Counted from the first letter of the stretch, positions 44,828 through 54,459 are shown. The stretch is 64,000 bases of DNA from Aeromicrobium camelliae (GCF_003850045.1 NZ_RQJX01000001.1:124001-188000); one strand, 5' to 3'. Notes: generated from the letters alone by a model not told the origin. Numbers and translations are program-made.

Positions 44828-46366
44828 TCAGATCCAGGTGCCGAGCCACATCCGCTGACGCCAGGAATCGTAGGGAAGCAGGACATCGGTCCAGATCGGG
44901 TAGAAGTACACGAACAGCCCGGCCACGACGAGGGCGTATGCGCAGATCGCGGTGAGGGACCAGGCGCCACGGCCCTGATCGGCGAGTCGGCGATGGACTC
45001 CGTTCGCCGCGAGCCCGACGGCGATGACGAGGAACGGCACCATCGCGACGGAGTAGAACGAGAAGATCGGGCGATCGGCCGTCGCGAACCAGGGGAGCCA
45101 GGTCGCCGCGAGTCCGACGAGCGGAATGCTCAGTCGCCACTGTCGTCGACGCAGAACGACGCCGAGGACGGCGACGATCGCCAGGGTGCCGATCCACCAC
45201 ACGGCGGGATTACCGAGAATGAGCACCTCGCTGATACAGCTCGAGTCCGAGGGCGCTCCGCACTGCTGCGCCGGCACGTCGGTGTTCGTGTCCACTGCCA
45301 CGGGCCGCCACGGTAGGAGCCAGCCGATCGGGTGTGACGCGTACGGATGCGTCTTGTCGGCGAGGTAGTCCCCGGTGTGGAAGTCCCACGTCATGAGGTG
45401 GAACTGCCACCAGGAGCGCAGAGCATCCACGACGCCACCGATCGGGCCACCCGTCGGCTCAGCCAGGTGTCCCCACGCGGCGTAGTCCCCGTAGCCGTGA
45501 CCGAAGCGCCGCTCGTACTCCTCACGATGCAGGAACCACCCGGTCCAGCTGATCAGATAGACGGCGCCCGCCACCAGGACGAGCCGCGCGAACGAGGGGA
45601 GTCCCGCCCGCAGCACTCCGTTCCACCACGGCGCGGGAGCCGCCCCCTGGGCGCGGGCCCAGCGCCGGCGGGCCGCCACCTCCCACACCACGACCGTCAG
45701 ACCGAACGCCGCGAGGACGTAGAGCCCGCTCCACTTGGTGGCGGCCGCCATACCGAAGGCCAGACCGGCCGCGAGTTGCCAGGGGCGCCACCCGCGCCAG
45801 CGGTTCTCGACGGCGAGGCGACGCTCAAGCCAGTCACGATCTGCCACGAGGCACGCGACGGCGCAGACGAGCCAGAGCGTCAGGAAGATGTCCAGCAGTG
45901 CGAGCCTCGACATGACGAAGTGAACGCCGTCGAGAGCGAGCAGCAGACCGCCGAGCGCGCCCACCCAGATCGCGCCGGTCAAGCGGATCAGTAGCCGGGC
46001 GAGCACGAGGACCGTCAGCGCTCCCGCTACGGCCGCGCTGATGCGCCAGCCGACGGGAGTCAGTCCGAACAGCGCCTCGCCGAGGGCGATGAGCCACTTG
46101 CCGCCGTCCGGATGCACGATCCACGAGGGTTCGGCGGCGAACAGGCCGGACACGTCACCCGCGGCGATGCGGTCGTCCGCACCGTCGATGAAGTCGAGCA
46201 CGTACCCGTGCTGGAGTAACGACCATGCGTCCTTGGCGTAGTACGTCTCGTCGAAGGCGAGCCGTTCGGGAGCGGAGAGCCTCACCACGCGGACCGCGAA
46301 GGCGAGCAGTGTCACGGCGACGGGGACGATCCACGACCAGGCACGCCAGGACACTCGCGACAGCAC
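44828..46366 (-). CDS. pmt: Dolichyl/polyprenyl-phosphate-mannose--protein mannosyltransferase
   Basis: Transfers mannose from polyprenyl-phosphate-mannose to Ser/Thr of exported proteins, at the outer face of the cytoplasmic membrane. The 512-residue protein has about eleven spans and the PMT catalytic loop LAFDETYYAKDAWSLLQHGY with its Asp-Glu pair; HPDGGKWLIALGEALFG and HPYASHPIGWLL are further conserved loops. It corresponds to the mycobacterial PMT, which is likewise divergent from rsmI. The GTG at 46366 is seven bases from a minus-strand TAGGCT box. Confidence 0.93.
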   Translation of the reverse strand: MLSRVSWRAWSWIVPVAVTLLAFAVRVVRLSAPERLAFDETYYAKDAWSLLQHGYVLDFIDGADDRIAAGDVSGLFAAEPSWIVHPDGGKWLIALGEALFGLTPVGWRISAAVAGALTVLVLARLLIRLTGAIWVGALGGLLLALDGVHFVMSRLALLDIFLTLWLVCAVACLVADRDWLERRLAVENRWRGWRPWQLAAGLAFGMAAATKWSGLYVLAAFGLTVVVWEVAARRRWARAQGAAPAPWWNGVLRAGLPSFARLVLVAGAVYLISWTGWFLHREEYERRFGHGYGDYAAWGHLAEPTGGPIGGVVDALRSWWQFHLMTWDFHTGDYLADKTHPYASHPIGWLLPWRPVAVDTNTDVPAQQCGAPSDSSCISEVLILGNPAVWWIGTLAIVAVLGVVLRRRQWRLSIPLVGLAATWLPWFATADRPIFSFYSVAMVPFLVIAVGLAANGVHRRLADQGRGAWSLTAICAYALVVAGLFVYFYPIWTDVLLPYDSWRQRMWLGTWI

Positions 46367-46373
46367 GGGCCCC

Positions 46374-46383
46374 AGCCTAGGGT
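46374..46383. promoter_or_regulatory. Interlocked divergent -10 boxes between pmt and rsmI
   Basis: AGCCTAGGGT holds TAGGCT on the minus strand (46374-46379, seven bases from the pmt GTG) and TAGGGT on the plus strand (46378-46383, seven bases from an ATG at 46391). The boxes share two base pairs. Confidence 0.6.
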
Positions 46384-46390
46384 GTGCGCC

Positions 46391-46426
46391 ATGTTCGGAC
46401 GGCCTGCGAGGATGACCACGTGTTGA
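46391..46426 (+). CDS. Possible 11-residue leaderless peptide upstream of rsmI
   Basis: An ATG exactly seven bases after a TAGGGT box opens a frame encoding MFGRPARMTTC. Its stop (46424-46426) lies two bases after the rsmI GTG, so terminating ribosomes would be positioned to start rsmI. This is suggested by geometry only; there is no homology evidence. Confidence 0.35.
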   Translation: MFGRPARMTTC

Positions 46427-47256
46427 TCCTCGCCGGAACCCCGATCGGGCAGGCTGCCGATGCGTCGAGCCGGCTGGGCCCGGCGCTCGCGTCCGCGGAC
46501 GTCGTCGCCGCGGAGGACACGCGCCGGCTGCGTCGACTGGCCGCTGATCTCGGCGTCGAGGTGCCCGGCCGGGTCGTGTCGTACTTCGAGGGCAACGAGG
46601 AGCGACGCACGGGCGAGTTGATGGAGGACCTGCGTGCGGGCCGCACCGTCGTGCTCGTCACCGACGCAGGAATGCCCAGCGTCTCCGACCCCGGCTACCG
46701 TTTGGTCGCCGCGGCGGTCGCAGAGGACGTCGAGGTCTCCGCCATCCCCGGCCCGTCCGCCGTGCTCACCGCGCTCGCCGTCTCCGGGCTCCCGGTCGAC
46801 CGCTTCAGCTTCGAGGGGTTTCCGCCGCGCAAGCAGGGGGAGCGGTCCCGGTTCCTCGCCGACCTCGCAGCTGACCGTCGCACCATGGTGTTCTTCGAGT
46901 CCCCGCACCGGACGGCGGCGACGTTGCGCGCAATGGCCGACGCCTTCGGCGGCGACCGGCCGGCGGCGTTGTGCCGAGAGCTGACGAAGACCTACGAGGA
47001 AGTGGTCCGCCTTCCGCTCGCCGAACTCGCGACCTGGGCCGAGGAGCAGGAGCACGGAGTTCGCGGCGAAGTGACCCTGGTGGTCAGCGGAGCCGGTGAT
47101 GCCCCGACGGTTGAATACGACGAGGAGACACTCGCGTCGCTGGTCGCCGAGGCCGAAGCGACCGGGCTCAGCCGCAAGGACGCGATCGCCGAAGTCGTCG
47201 CCCGCACCGGCATGCGGAAGAAGATCGTCTACGCCGCCGCCCACCGGGCCGACTGA
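46420..47256 (+). CDS. rsmI: 16S rRNA (cytidine(1402)-2'-O)-methyltransferase
   Basis: RsmI methylates the 2'-O of C1402 in the ribosomal decoding centre. The 278-residue protein begins LILAGTPIGQAADASSRL and has VVAAEDTRRLRRLA, VLVTDAGMPSVSDPGYRLV, IPGPSAVLTALAVSGLP and FEGFPPRKQGER, the tetrapyrrole-methylase-fold hallmarks of RsmI. ARTGMRKKIVYAAA ends it. GTG 46420 follows GAGGA with a seven-base gap. The GTG at 46384 is in frame, but its codons add nothing RsmI-like. Confidence 0.94.
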   Translation: MLILAGTPIGQAADASSRLGPALASADVVAAEDTRRLRRLAADLGVEVPGRVVSYFEGNEERRTGELMEDLRAGRTVVLVTDAGMPSVSDPGYRLVAAAVAEDVEVSAIPGPSAVLTALAVSGLPVDRFSFEGFPPRKQGERSRFLADLAADRRTMVFFESPHRTAATLRAMADAFGGDRPAALCRELTKTYEEVVRLPLAELATWAEEQEHGVRGEVTLVVSGAGDAPTVEYDEETLASLVAEAEATGLSRKDAIAEVVARTGMRKKIVYAAAHRAD

Positions 47257-47265
47257 CGACCGGAG

Positions 47266-49203
47266 CTAGAGCGCGATCTCCGGCTTGATCTGCGAGACCC
47301 GCCAGAGCCGGCGCCGGTACGCCGCGGCGCAGGTGAGCGCCAGGCAGCCGACGAGGTAGGCCGACAGCACCGCGACGACGCGGGGAAGTCCCTCCAGGGA
47401 CGCGCCGTACATCAGATGGCGCAGCCCGTCGACCGCGTACGTCATCGGCAGCACGTGGTGGACGGCCTGGAGCACCGGCGGGAGCGTCTGCCAGGGGAAC
47501 GTGCCACCGGCGCTCGCCAGTTGCAGCACCAGGAGCACCAGTCCGAGCAACTGCCCGACCGGCCCCAACCAGGCATTGAGCGTGTGGACGATCGCGACGA
47601 ACGTGACGCCCACCAAGGCGAGGAGCGCGGCGACGTATCCGGCTCGCACCCAGTCGATCTCGACCGCGAATCGCACCACGAGGAGCATCACGACGGTCTG
47701 CACCACGGCGATGGCCGCGGGCGTGAGCCACCCTCCGAGCGCAGTGCTCAACGGCGACTGGCGCGCCGCGATGGCCCGGTTCGACAGCGGGCGCACCAGC
47801 AGGAACATCACGTACGCCCCGACCCACGCACCGATCGACAGGAAGAACGGCGCGAGCCCGGCGCCGTAGGTGTCGGCGGAGGCCTGGGCGACGTCCTTCG
47901 TCGTGATCGGAGAGGCGATCGTGGAGGCGGTGTCCTCGCGACGCTGATCGTCCAGATCGGGAATCGAGGTGATGCCGTCACGCAAGCCGTCGGCGAGCCG
48001 CTGCGCGCCGGCGTCGGCGGTCTCGAGACCCTCGGCGAGCTCACCAGCGCCGGACGCGAGTTGCTGGGAACCGGAAAGGGCCTCCTGCTGGCCGCCGACG
48101 AGTCGAGCGTTGCCCGCGGTGGCCGCGTCGAGCCCGTCAGCGAGGCGGGTGCTGCCGGCAGCGAGCCGATCGGCGCCGTCGGCCACCTGACGCGATCCCT
48201 CCGCGAGCCGGTCGAGTTCTCCAGCGGTGGTCTGGATGCGCGTGTCGAGATCGTCGAGCGGTGCGGCGAGGCTGTCGAGCCGCTGCAGGATCGCGGCGCG
48301 TTCGTCCGCCGGGACTCCGGCGTCGATCAAGCTCTGCTCGATGTCGGACCGGATGCGTCCAAGGTTCCCGTTCGTCGCGCGTGAAGCGCCGGCCACGGCG
48401 TCGGCGATGCGGGCGATCTCGGCGTTGCCGTCGGCCACCTGCCGCGCTCCCGCCGCGAGTTGCGCGCTGCCGTCGCGGAGCTGATGTGCGCCAGCGGCCG
48501 CCTGGCCGAGCCCGTCGCCGAGCTCCTGCTGCCCCGCGAGCAGTTGCTGCTGCCCGGCGCTCAGCTGCTCGGCACCCGCCTGCAGCTGGCCCGCGCCGGC
48601 GCGCGCATCGCCGAGCCCGTCGGCAAGGCGTTGCGCGCCTTCACCGGCCTGGCTGAGCTGGTCGTGGAGGGTCGAGAAACCGAGGAGGAAGGCGCTCGCC
48701 GCCTTCTCGCTGACGTTGGCGGCGATCGAGGAGCTGACGCGGGTGAGCACCTGGTCGGCGATCGTGGCGGAGAGATAGTTGTTGGCCTCGTTCGTCGTGA
48801 GGACGAGTTGGGCCTGACGCGGTTCGAAGTCCGACGTCGAAGCGAGCGCGCTGGAGAAGTCGCGGGGAATGGTCAGCGCGAACAGGTAGGTGCCGTCCTC
48901 TACTCCACGGGCCGCCTCAGCGTCGCTGACCTCCCGCCAGTCGAACGAACCGTCCTCCTCGAGATCGTGGGCGATGTCGCGGCCGGCGTGCACCTCGCCG
49001 GCCTGGGCGGATTGCGCAGGGACGTCGTCCACGACGAGGGCCGCCTGCACCGACCCGAGCTTGCCGTAGGGATCGTGATTGGCCCATAAGTAGAGCGACG
49101 CGTACAGCGTGGGGATGAGGGCGATGGCCAGGACCGCGAGCGCCGGGAGCCGTCCCGCGGTCAGCCTCCGGAACTCGCTGATCGCCATGCGCACGGACGT
49201 CAT
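47266..49203 (-). CDS. YhgE/Pip-domain membrane protein
   Basis: A 645-residue membrane protein. An N-terminal span (LPALAVLAIALIPTLYASLY, residues about 17-36) is followed by an extracellular region with the YhgE/Pip core (TIPRDFSSAL; VLTTNEANNYLSATIADQVL), a long helical repeat section of about 200 residues built on (D/E)G-x2-Q-L-A-x-G heptads, and five C-terminal spans with SIGAWVGAYVMFLLVRPL. Family members include phage-infection protein Pip and ESX-linked scaffold proteins; no transport role is established. It overlaps the upstream ATPase gene by four bases (ATGA, after GAGGAGG), which suggests one complex. It converges on rsmI with nine bases between. Confidence 0.9.
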   Translation of the reverse strand: MTSVRMAISEFRRLTAGRLPALAVLAIALIPTLYASLYLWANHDPYGKLGSVQAALVVDDVPAQSAQAGEVHAGRDIAHDLEEDGSFDWREVSDAEAARGVEDGTYLFALTIPRDFSSALASTSDFEPRQAQLVLTTNEANNYLSATIADQVLTRVSSSIAANVSEKAASAFLLGFSTLHDQLSQAGEGAQRLADGLGDARAGAGQLQAGAEQLSAGQQQLLAGQQELGDGLGQAAAGAHQLRDGSAQLAAGARQVADGNAEIARIADAVAGASRATNGNLGRIRSDIEQSLIDAGVPADERAAILQRLDSLAAPLDDLDTRIQTTAGELDRLAEGSRQVADGADRLAAGSTRLADGLDAATAGNARLVGGQQEALSGSQQLASGAGELAEGLETADAGAQRLADGLRDGITSIPDLDDQRREDTASTIASPITTKDVAQASADTYGAGLAPFFLSIGAWVGAYVMFLLVRPLSNRAIAARQSPLSTALGGWLTPAAIAVVQTVVMLLVVRFAVEIDWVRAGYVAALLALVGVTFVAIVHTLNAWLGPVGQLLGLVLLVLQLASAGGTFPWQTLPPVLQAVHHVLPMTYAVDGLRHLMYGASLEGLPRVVAVLSAYLVGCLALTCAAAYRRRLWRVSQIKPEIAL

Positions 49204-49832
49204 GCGACCACCTCCTCGCCCGCGCTGCCGAGCGCGAACCGATCGTTTTCGAGAACGCGAGCCGTCGTGGCCATGAGTTGCAGAATGACGATGAGGTGCC
49301 GCTGCGCGAGGCGCTCCGCGACGGCGTAAGCGTCGTCGGCGCTGGTGCCGTAACGGTCGGGACAGCAGATGACCAGGGCTTCCGTTCCCGGACGCAAGGC
49401 GGCGAGTTCGGCCAACATCATCACCCGCACGGCTCCGGGAACCTCTTCCATGCGGGTGCCGTGCCATGCGTCCGCGTCGTGGCGATCGAGCCAGGTGCGC
49501 ACCGCCCGCTGTCCGGCGGGCCGGCCGGCCATCGCCAGTTCTTCGGCGACGATGGTCGAGAGCTTCAGCACCTCGTCGGGTTCGGAGACGTCCGGGACGT
49601 CGACGAGCGCGACGGACTCGCGGAGGGTCTGCGCCGCGCGCGCACCGTCCACGAGCACCTTCCCGCCGTCTGGCCGAAGGCGGCCGCCGAGGACGAGCGA
49701 CAAGGCCGTATGCCCTGCACCGGGCGGCCCTTCGACGACGCAGACGTCGCCGCTGCGCGCCTGCAGGTCCGTGGGGCGCAGGACCGTGGCGTGCGGTCCT
49801 TCGACCGAGATCGCGATGGCCTCGAGTTGCAT
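49200..49832 (-). CDS. Degenerate ABC-type ATPase paired with YhgE/Pip
   Basis: A 210-residue protein with ABC ATPase layout but altered key residues. The Walker A region reads EGPPGAGHTALSLVLGGRL, with His41 where GxxGxGK(S/T) needs lysine. The Walker B region reads TEALVICCPDR, lacking the usual Asp-Glu, and no LSGGQ is recognisable (VPGAVRVMMLAELAAL sits there). It likely binds nucleotide poorly or not at all. ATG 49832 follows GAAGGAG. It is the first gene of a two-gene operon with the YhgE/Pip gene and is divergent from metG. Confidence 0.75.
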   Translation of the reverse strand: MQLEAIAISVEGPHATVLRPTDLQARSGDVCVVEGPPGAGHTALSLVLGGRLRPDGGKVLVDGARAAQTLRESVALVDVPDVSEPDEVLKLSTIVAEELAMAGRPAGQRAVRTWLDRHDADAWHGTRMEEVPGAVRVMMLAELAALRPGTEALVICCPDRYGTSADDAYAVAERLAQRHLIVILQLMATTARVLENDRFALGSAGEEVVA

Positions 49833-49947
49833 GCTCTCCGCTCCTTCACAGGCCCCGCCGCGGTGGCGGAGGGGTTCGACCGCACCATCGTCCTCCATCG
49901 CCACGACGGCGACGAGACAGGCCGGAGGGGTGAGGGGTGCGTCTCAC

Positions 49948-49953
49948 TAGACT
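49948..49953 (+). promoter_or_regulatory. -10 box of metG (leaderless)
   Basis: TAGACT ends seven bases before the ATG at 49961. Confidence 0.5.
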
Positions 49954-49960
49954 GGAGCCC

Positions 49961-51547
49961 ATGGCCGATCGGACCTTCTACGTCACCACGCCCATCTACT
50001 ACGTCAACGACGCGCCGCACATCGGCCACGGCTACACGACGGTGATGGGCGACATCCTCACCCGGTGGCATCGCCAGCGCGGCGAGCGGGTCTGGTACCT
50101 CACCGGAGTCGACGAGCATGGGCAGAAGGTGCTGCGCAAGGCCGAGGCCAACGGCGTCTCCCCGCAGGAGTGGGTCGACCGGCTCGTCGAGGACGAGTGG
50201 AAGCCGATGCTCCAGACCATCGACGTCGCCAACGACGACTTCATCCGCACCACCGAGGCGCGACACGAGGCCGGGGCTCAGGCCTTCTGGCAGGACCTCT
50301 ACGACCGAGGCGCGGTCTACAAGGGCTCGTTCTCGGGGTGGTACAGCGTCAGCAGCGAGGAGTTCGTCGGTGACGACGACGTCGTCGACGGCGAGGGTGA
50401 GGACGAGGGCTTCAAGGTCTCAGCGCTCGACGGCAGCCGCCTGGAGTACATGACCGAGGAGAACTACTTCTTCCGGCTCAGCGAGTACGCGGACCGGCTG
50501 CTCGCGCTCTACGAGGAGCATCCGGAGTTCATCCAACCCGAGTCCAGCCGCAACGAGATCATCTCCTTCGTCAAGCGCGGCCTGAAGGACTTGTCGATCT
50601 CCCGGTCGACCTTCGACTGGGGCATCCCTGTGCCGTGGGACCGCGAGCACGTCATGTACGTGTGGATCGAGGCGCTGCTCAACTACGTGACCGCCGCCGG
50701 GTACGGCGTCGACCCGGAGCGTTTCGAGGAGCTCTGGCCGGCGAACGTCCACATCGTCGGCAAGGACATCGCCCGCTTCCACGCGGTCATCTGGCCGGCC
50801 ATGTTGATGGCCGCCGGTCAGCCCGTGCCGCATCGTGTCTTCGCCCATGGCTGGCTGCTCGTCGGCGGGCAGAAGATGTCCAAGAGCAAGGCCAACGGCA
50901 TCCACCCCAACGAGATCGTCTCGACGTTCGGGTCGGACGCCTACCGCTACTACTTCAGCCGGGCGCTCACGTTCGGCAGCGACGGCTCCATCTCGTGGGA
51001 GGACATCCACGCGCGCTACCACGCCGAGCTCGCCAACGGCTTCGGCAACCTCGCCTCGCGGGTAGCGGCGATGATCGGCAAGTACTTCGGCGGCGCGCTT
51101 CCCGCGGCTGGCGAGCAGGGGCCGGCGGAGAAGGCGCTCATCGACACGATCGGCGCCGCCGTGTCGGCCGCGGACGCCGCGATCGAGCGCATCGCGCCGC
51201 AGGAGGCGATGGTCGAGGTCTGGCGGATCGTCGACGCGCTCAACGGCTATCTCACCGAGCAGGCCCCGTGGAAGGTGGCCAAGGACGAGAGCCAGGGCGA
51301 TCGCCTCGCGACCATCCTGGCGACCGCCGCGGAGGGACTGCGCGTCCTGGCCGTCGTACTCAATCCGGTCACCCCCAAGGCCTGCGCTTCGCTGTGGGAG
51401 TCCCTGGGCGCCGAAGGTCCGCTGGGCCCGCTCGCCGATCAGCGTCTCGACGACGTCGCTCGGTGGGGCCAGTTGCCTGCGGGGACGCCGATCACGAAGG
51501 TCCCGTCCCTCTTCCCGCGCATCGAGTTGCCGGAGCAGGACAGCTGA
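49961..51547 (+). CDS. metG: Methionine--tRNA ligase
   Basis: Charges tRNA-Met. The 528-residue protein has TTPIYYVNDAPHIGHGY (the HIGH motif at residues 20-23), YLTGVDEHGQKV, SGWYSVSSEEF, and the KMSKS loop at residues 305-309 in GGQKMSKSKANGI. It is the short form without the C-terminal dimerisation domain. The ATG gives the exact family start. Its stop overlaps the tatD ATG by one base. Confidence 0.96.
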   Translation: MADRTFYVTTPIYYVNDAPHIGHGYTTVMGDILTRWHRQRGERVWYLTGVDEHGQKVLRKAEANGVSPQEWVDRLVEDEWKPMLQTIDVANDDFIRTTEARHEAGAQAFWQDLYDRGAVYKGSFSGWYSVSSEEFVGDDDVVDGEGEDEGFKVSALDGSRLEYMTEENYFFRLSEYADRLLALYEEHPEFIQPESSRNEIISFVKRGLKDLSISRSTFDWGIPVPWDREHVMYVWIEALLNYVTAAGYGVDPERFEELWPANVHIVGKDIARFHAVIWPAMLMAAGQPVPHRVFAHGWLLVGGQKMSKSKANGIHPNEIVSTFGSDAYRYYFSRALTFGSDGSISWEDIHARYHAELANGFGNLASRVAAMIGKYFGGALPAAGEQGPAEKALIDTIGAAVSAADAAIERIAPQEAMVEVWRIVDALNGYLTEQAPWKVAKDESQGDRLATILATAAEGLRVLAVVLNPVTPKACASLWESLGAEGPLGPLADQRLDDVARWGQLPAGTPITKVPSLFPRIELPEQDS

Positions 51548-52401
51548 TGACCGATCTCACCGAGGGCTGGCCGGACGCGCCCGAGCCATTGCCCTCACCC
51601 GTAGTCGACAACCACTGCCATCTCGACCATCGGGTGCGCGGCGGCCTGGTGATTCCGACGGAGGAGGCGCTCGATCGCGCCGCCGCGGTCGGCGTCACGC
51701 GGATCGTGCAGGTGGGCTGCGATCTGCCCAGTAGCCGATGGGCGGTGGACGCTGCGCGCCGCTTCGCATCGGTCGTGGCGGCTGTCGCGATGCACCCCAA
51801 TGACGCCGCCCGGCTCGACGACGTCATGTTAGATGGCGCACTCTCGCAGATCGACGAGATGGCGGCGGATCCGGTCGTCCGGGCGGTCGGGGAGACGGGG
51901 CTGGATTACTTCCGCACGGGCCCTGAACTGCGGCCGCGGCAGCACCGTTCCTTCCGCGAACACATCCGGATCGCCAAGCGTCACGACCGGACCCTGGTGA
52001 TTCACGATCGCGACGCGCACGACGACGTGCTGGCCATCCTCGACGACGAAGGCGTGCCCGATCGCGTCGTGATGCACTGCTTCTCCGGGGGCCCGGATTT
52101 CGCCAGAGAATGCCTGGAACGCGGGGCTTTCCTCTCCTTCGCCGGCGCAGTGACGTTCAAGAACGCGGCGTACCTGCGCGAGGCGTTGCAGGTGACGCCG
52201 CTCGACCGCATCCTCGTCGAGACCGACGCGCCTTTCCTGACCCCCGAGCCGCATCGTGGACGCCCCAACGCCTCCTTCCTCGTGCCCCACACCGTGCGCC
52301 TCATCGCGGAGGTCCTGAAGGTCGATCTGACCACCCTGTGCGAGCAGATCAACGCCACCACCGATCGAGCGTTCGGGGGGCCCTGGCCGTCCAGAAACTG
52401 A
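51547..52401 (+). CDS. tatD: TatD-family deoxyribonuclease
   Basis: A 284-residue metal-dependent TIM-barrel nuclease with a 3'-5' DNase role in repair. The ligands are visible in VVDNHCHLDH, GETGLDYFR, VIHDRDAHDD, VMHCFSGG and ETDAPFLTPEPHRGR, all in family order. The TGATG overlap with metG indicates one operon; metG-tatD-rpfB-ksgA is the mycobacterial order. Confidence 0.94.
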   Translation: MTDLTEGWPDAPEPLPSPVVDNHCHLDHRVRGGLVIPTEEALDRAAAVGVTRIVQVGCDLPSSRWAVDAARRFASVVAAVAMHPNDAARLDDVMLDGALSQIDEMAADPVVRAVGETGLDYFRTGPELRPRQHRSFREHIRIAKRHDRTLVIHDRDAHDDVLAILDDEGVPDRVVMHCFSGGPDFARECLERGAFLSFAGAVTFKNAAYLREALQVTPLDRILVETDAPFLTPEPHRGRPNASFLVPHTVRLIAEVLKVDLTTLCEQINATTDRAFGGPWPSRN

Positions 52402-52476
52402 CGAGAAACTTGACTGCCCGTGGCAGCCTCGGACAAGGTGAACAGGTTGTCAACGATGTTTGTCGAGGTTTGATCC

Positions 52477-53601
52477 GTGCAGTTGTCCGTTCCCGAACTC
52501 CATCCGAAGAACGTGCTCAAGCTCGTCGCCGCGGTCGTCGCGGTGGTGATCGCCACGGCCGGGCTGGTGGCTGCGGCCGAGTTCGACCAGAAGGTCACGC
52601 TCGACGTCGACGGTGAGATCACCACCACGCGGACGTCGGCGGAGACCGTCGACGAGCTCCTCACCAGCCAGGGTGTCGAGCCGCGTCCGGAGGACAAGGT
52701 CTCCCACAAGCTCGACGCTCCGCTCCCGGACGACGAGACCATCACGGTGCGCTACGCCAAGCCGGTCACCGTCGTCGTCGACGGCCAGACCACCGACGAG
52801 GTCACGCACGCCACGTCTGTCAAGGAGCTGCTGTCCGATCTGGACGTCGACCCGGCCAAGGGTGCGTACGTCTCGGAGAAGCTCGACGCCAAGCTCAACC
52901 GCTTCGGCGAAGAGATCGTCGTGAGCAGCCCCAAGACCATCACCGTCACCGCGGACGGCAAGGACCAGCAGGTCGAGACCAACAAGCCCACGGTCCAGGA
53001 CGTCCTGGACGAGGCCGGGGTCAAGGTTGACGAGGACGACGAGGTCGAGCCCGGCCTCGAGAGCTACCTCGCCAAGGACACCAACGCCCTGCGCGTCGTG
53101 CGGATCGAGAAGGTCACCCGCACCGAGACCGTCCCGGTCGACTTCGAGGTGCAGGTCCAAGAGGACGCCTCCTTGCCGAAGGGCGAGAAGGAGGTCGTCA
53201 CCGAGGGCCAGCCCGGTGAGGCCACCGAGGAGGTCCAGCTCGTGCTGGCCGACGGCCAGGTCCGCGAGCGCACCGTCGTCTCGCGGAGCACGGTCCGTGA
53301 GCCCGTCTCCCAGGTCGAGAAGCGCGGCACGAAGCAGCCTGACACCGCTCCCGCGGTCGCCGACGGCAGCGTCTGGGACCGGCTGGCGCAGTGCGAGTCC
53401 GGTGGTAACTGGGCCGCCAACAGCGGCAACGGTTACTACGGCGGCGTCCAGTTCAGCGCGCAGACCTGGCGTTCGGTCGGCGGAACCGGTCTGCCGCACG
53501 AGCACAGCCGCGAGGAGCAGATCCACCGCGCATCGATCCTGCAGCAGCGTGCCGGCTGGGGTCAGTGGCCCGCCTGCTCGGCGAAGCTGGGCCTGCGCTG
53601 A
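52477..53601 (+). CDS. rpfB: Resuscitation-promoting factor RpfB
   Basis: A 374-residue exported lysozyme-like muralytic enzyme that promotes regrowth of dormant cells. Residues about 12-33 are an N-terminal signal/anchor ([20 protein letters not shown]). Three DUF348 repeats follow (residues about 40-200; each has a VTVxxDG core), then a G5 domain ([41 protein letters not shown]), then the Rpf catalytic domain: [20 protein letters not shown] with catalytic Glu307, [15 protein letters not shown], and a disulfide to the Cys in [11 protein letters not shown]. This is the full RpfB domain order. The 75-bp upstream gap has TTGACT and two TTGTC repeats but no c-di-AMP riboswitch that I can see. 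Confidence 0.96.
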   Translation: MQLSVPELHPKNVLKLVAAVVAVVIATAGLVAAAEFDQKVTLDVDGEITTTRTSAETVDELLTSQGVEPRPEDKVSHKLDAPLPDDETITVRYAKPVTVVVDGQTTDEVTHATSVKELLSDLDVDPAKGAYVSEKLDAKLNRFGEEIVVSSPKTITVTADGKDQQVETNKPTVQDVLDEAGVKVDEDDEVEPGLESYLAKDTNALRVVRIEKVTRTETVPVDFEVQVQEDASLPKGEKEVVTEGQPGEATEEVQLVLADGQVRERTVVSRSTVREPVSQVEKRGTKQPDTAPAVADGSVWDRLAQCESGGNWAANSGNGYYGGVQFSAQTWRSVGGTGLPHEHSREEQIHRASILQQRAGWGQWPACSAKLGLR

Positions 53602-54449
53602 CGACGTTCGAGCCCCCGCGCCTGCTGGGCGCGGCGGACATTCGTCGCATCGCTGGCGAGGTCGGGCTGCGTCCGACCAAGCAGCGAGGGCAGAACTTCG
53701 TCACGGACGGCAACACTGTTCGCCGCATCGTGCGTGAGGCCGGGATCGGTCCCGACGACGTCGTCGTCGAGATCGGTCCCGGTCTCGGCTCGCTCACCCT
53801 CGCCTTGCTGGGTGAAGCGGCCCACGTCACCGCGATCGAGATCGACGACGTGCTGGCCGCGCGCCTTCCTGCGACGGCGGCAGAGTTCGCCGGCCTTTCG
53901 GCCGATCGGCTGACGGTGGTGCATGCGGACGCGTTGCGCGTGGAGACGTTGCCCGGCCCTGCTCCGACGGCGCTGGTCGCCAACCTGCCCTACAATGTCT
54001 CGGTCCCGGTGCTGCTGCACATGCTCCAGACTTTCGAGTCCATCACGTCCGTACTCGTCATGGTGCAGGCGGAGGTCGCGCATCGGCTTGCGGCAGGCCC
54101 TGGTTCGCGGACGTACGGCGTGCCCAGCGTCAAGGCGTCCTGGTACGCCGACGTGCGGTTGGCGGGAGCGATCGGCAGGACGGTCTTCTGGCCGGTACCC
54201 AACGTCGACTCCGCGCTGGTCCGGTTGACGCGTCGTACCCCGCCCGACGCCGACCGCCAGGCCACCTTCGACCTCGTCGACGCCGCCTTCGCGCAGCGCC
54301 GCAAGACACTGCGGGCGGCACTCACCGGCCACTTCGGCGGTGCGGACGCGGCCGAGCAGGCGCTCCACACGGCCGGCATCGACCCGCGCGCCCGGGGCGA
54401 GCAGCTCACCGTCGAGGACTTCGCCCGGCTCGCGAGCGAGCGCCGCTAG
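53565..54449 (+). CDS. rsmA: 16S rRNA (adenine(1518)-N6/adenine(1519)-N6)-dimethyltransferase
   Basis: RsmA (KsgA) dimethylates two adenines in the 3' hairpin of 16S rRNA. The 294-residue frame contains [37 protein letters not shown] (SAM motif I), [14 protein letters not shown] and [15 protein letters not shown] (NLPY catalytic motif), then [14 protein letters not shown] and [13 protein letters not shown]. The start is uncertain: GTG 53565 overlaps rpfB by 37 bases, and a later non-standard start would be needed to avoid overlap; family N-termini allow either. Confidence 0.93.
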   Translation: MARLLGEAGPALTTFEPPRLLGAADIRRIAGEVGLRPTKQRGQNFVTDGNTVRRIVREAGIGPDDVVVEIGPGLGSLTLALLGEAAHVTAIEIDDVLAARLPATAAEFAGLSADRLTVVHADALRVETLPGPAPTALVANLPYNVSVPVLLHMLQTFESITSVLVMVQAEVAHRLAAGPGSRTYGVPSVKASWYADVRLAGAIGRTVFWPVPNVDSALVRLTRRTPPDADRQATFDLVDAAFAQRRKTLRAALTGHFGGADAAEQALHTAGIDPRARGEQLTVEDFARLASERR

Positions 54450-54459
54450 GCGAATGCCC

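Noticed and set aside
52402..52476. c-di-AMP (ydaO) riboswitch upstream of rpfB
   Set aside because: The gap is only 75 bases and shows none of the conserved ydaO core; a promoter-like TTGACT and two TTGTC repeats are all I see.
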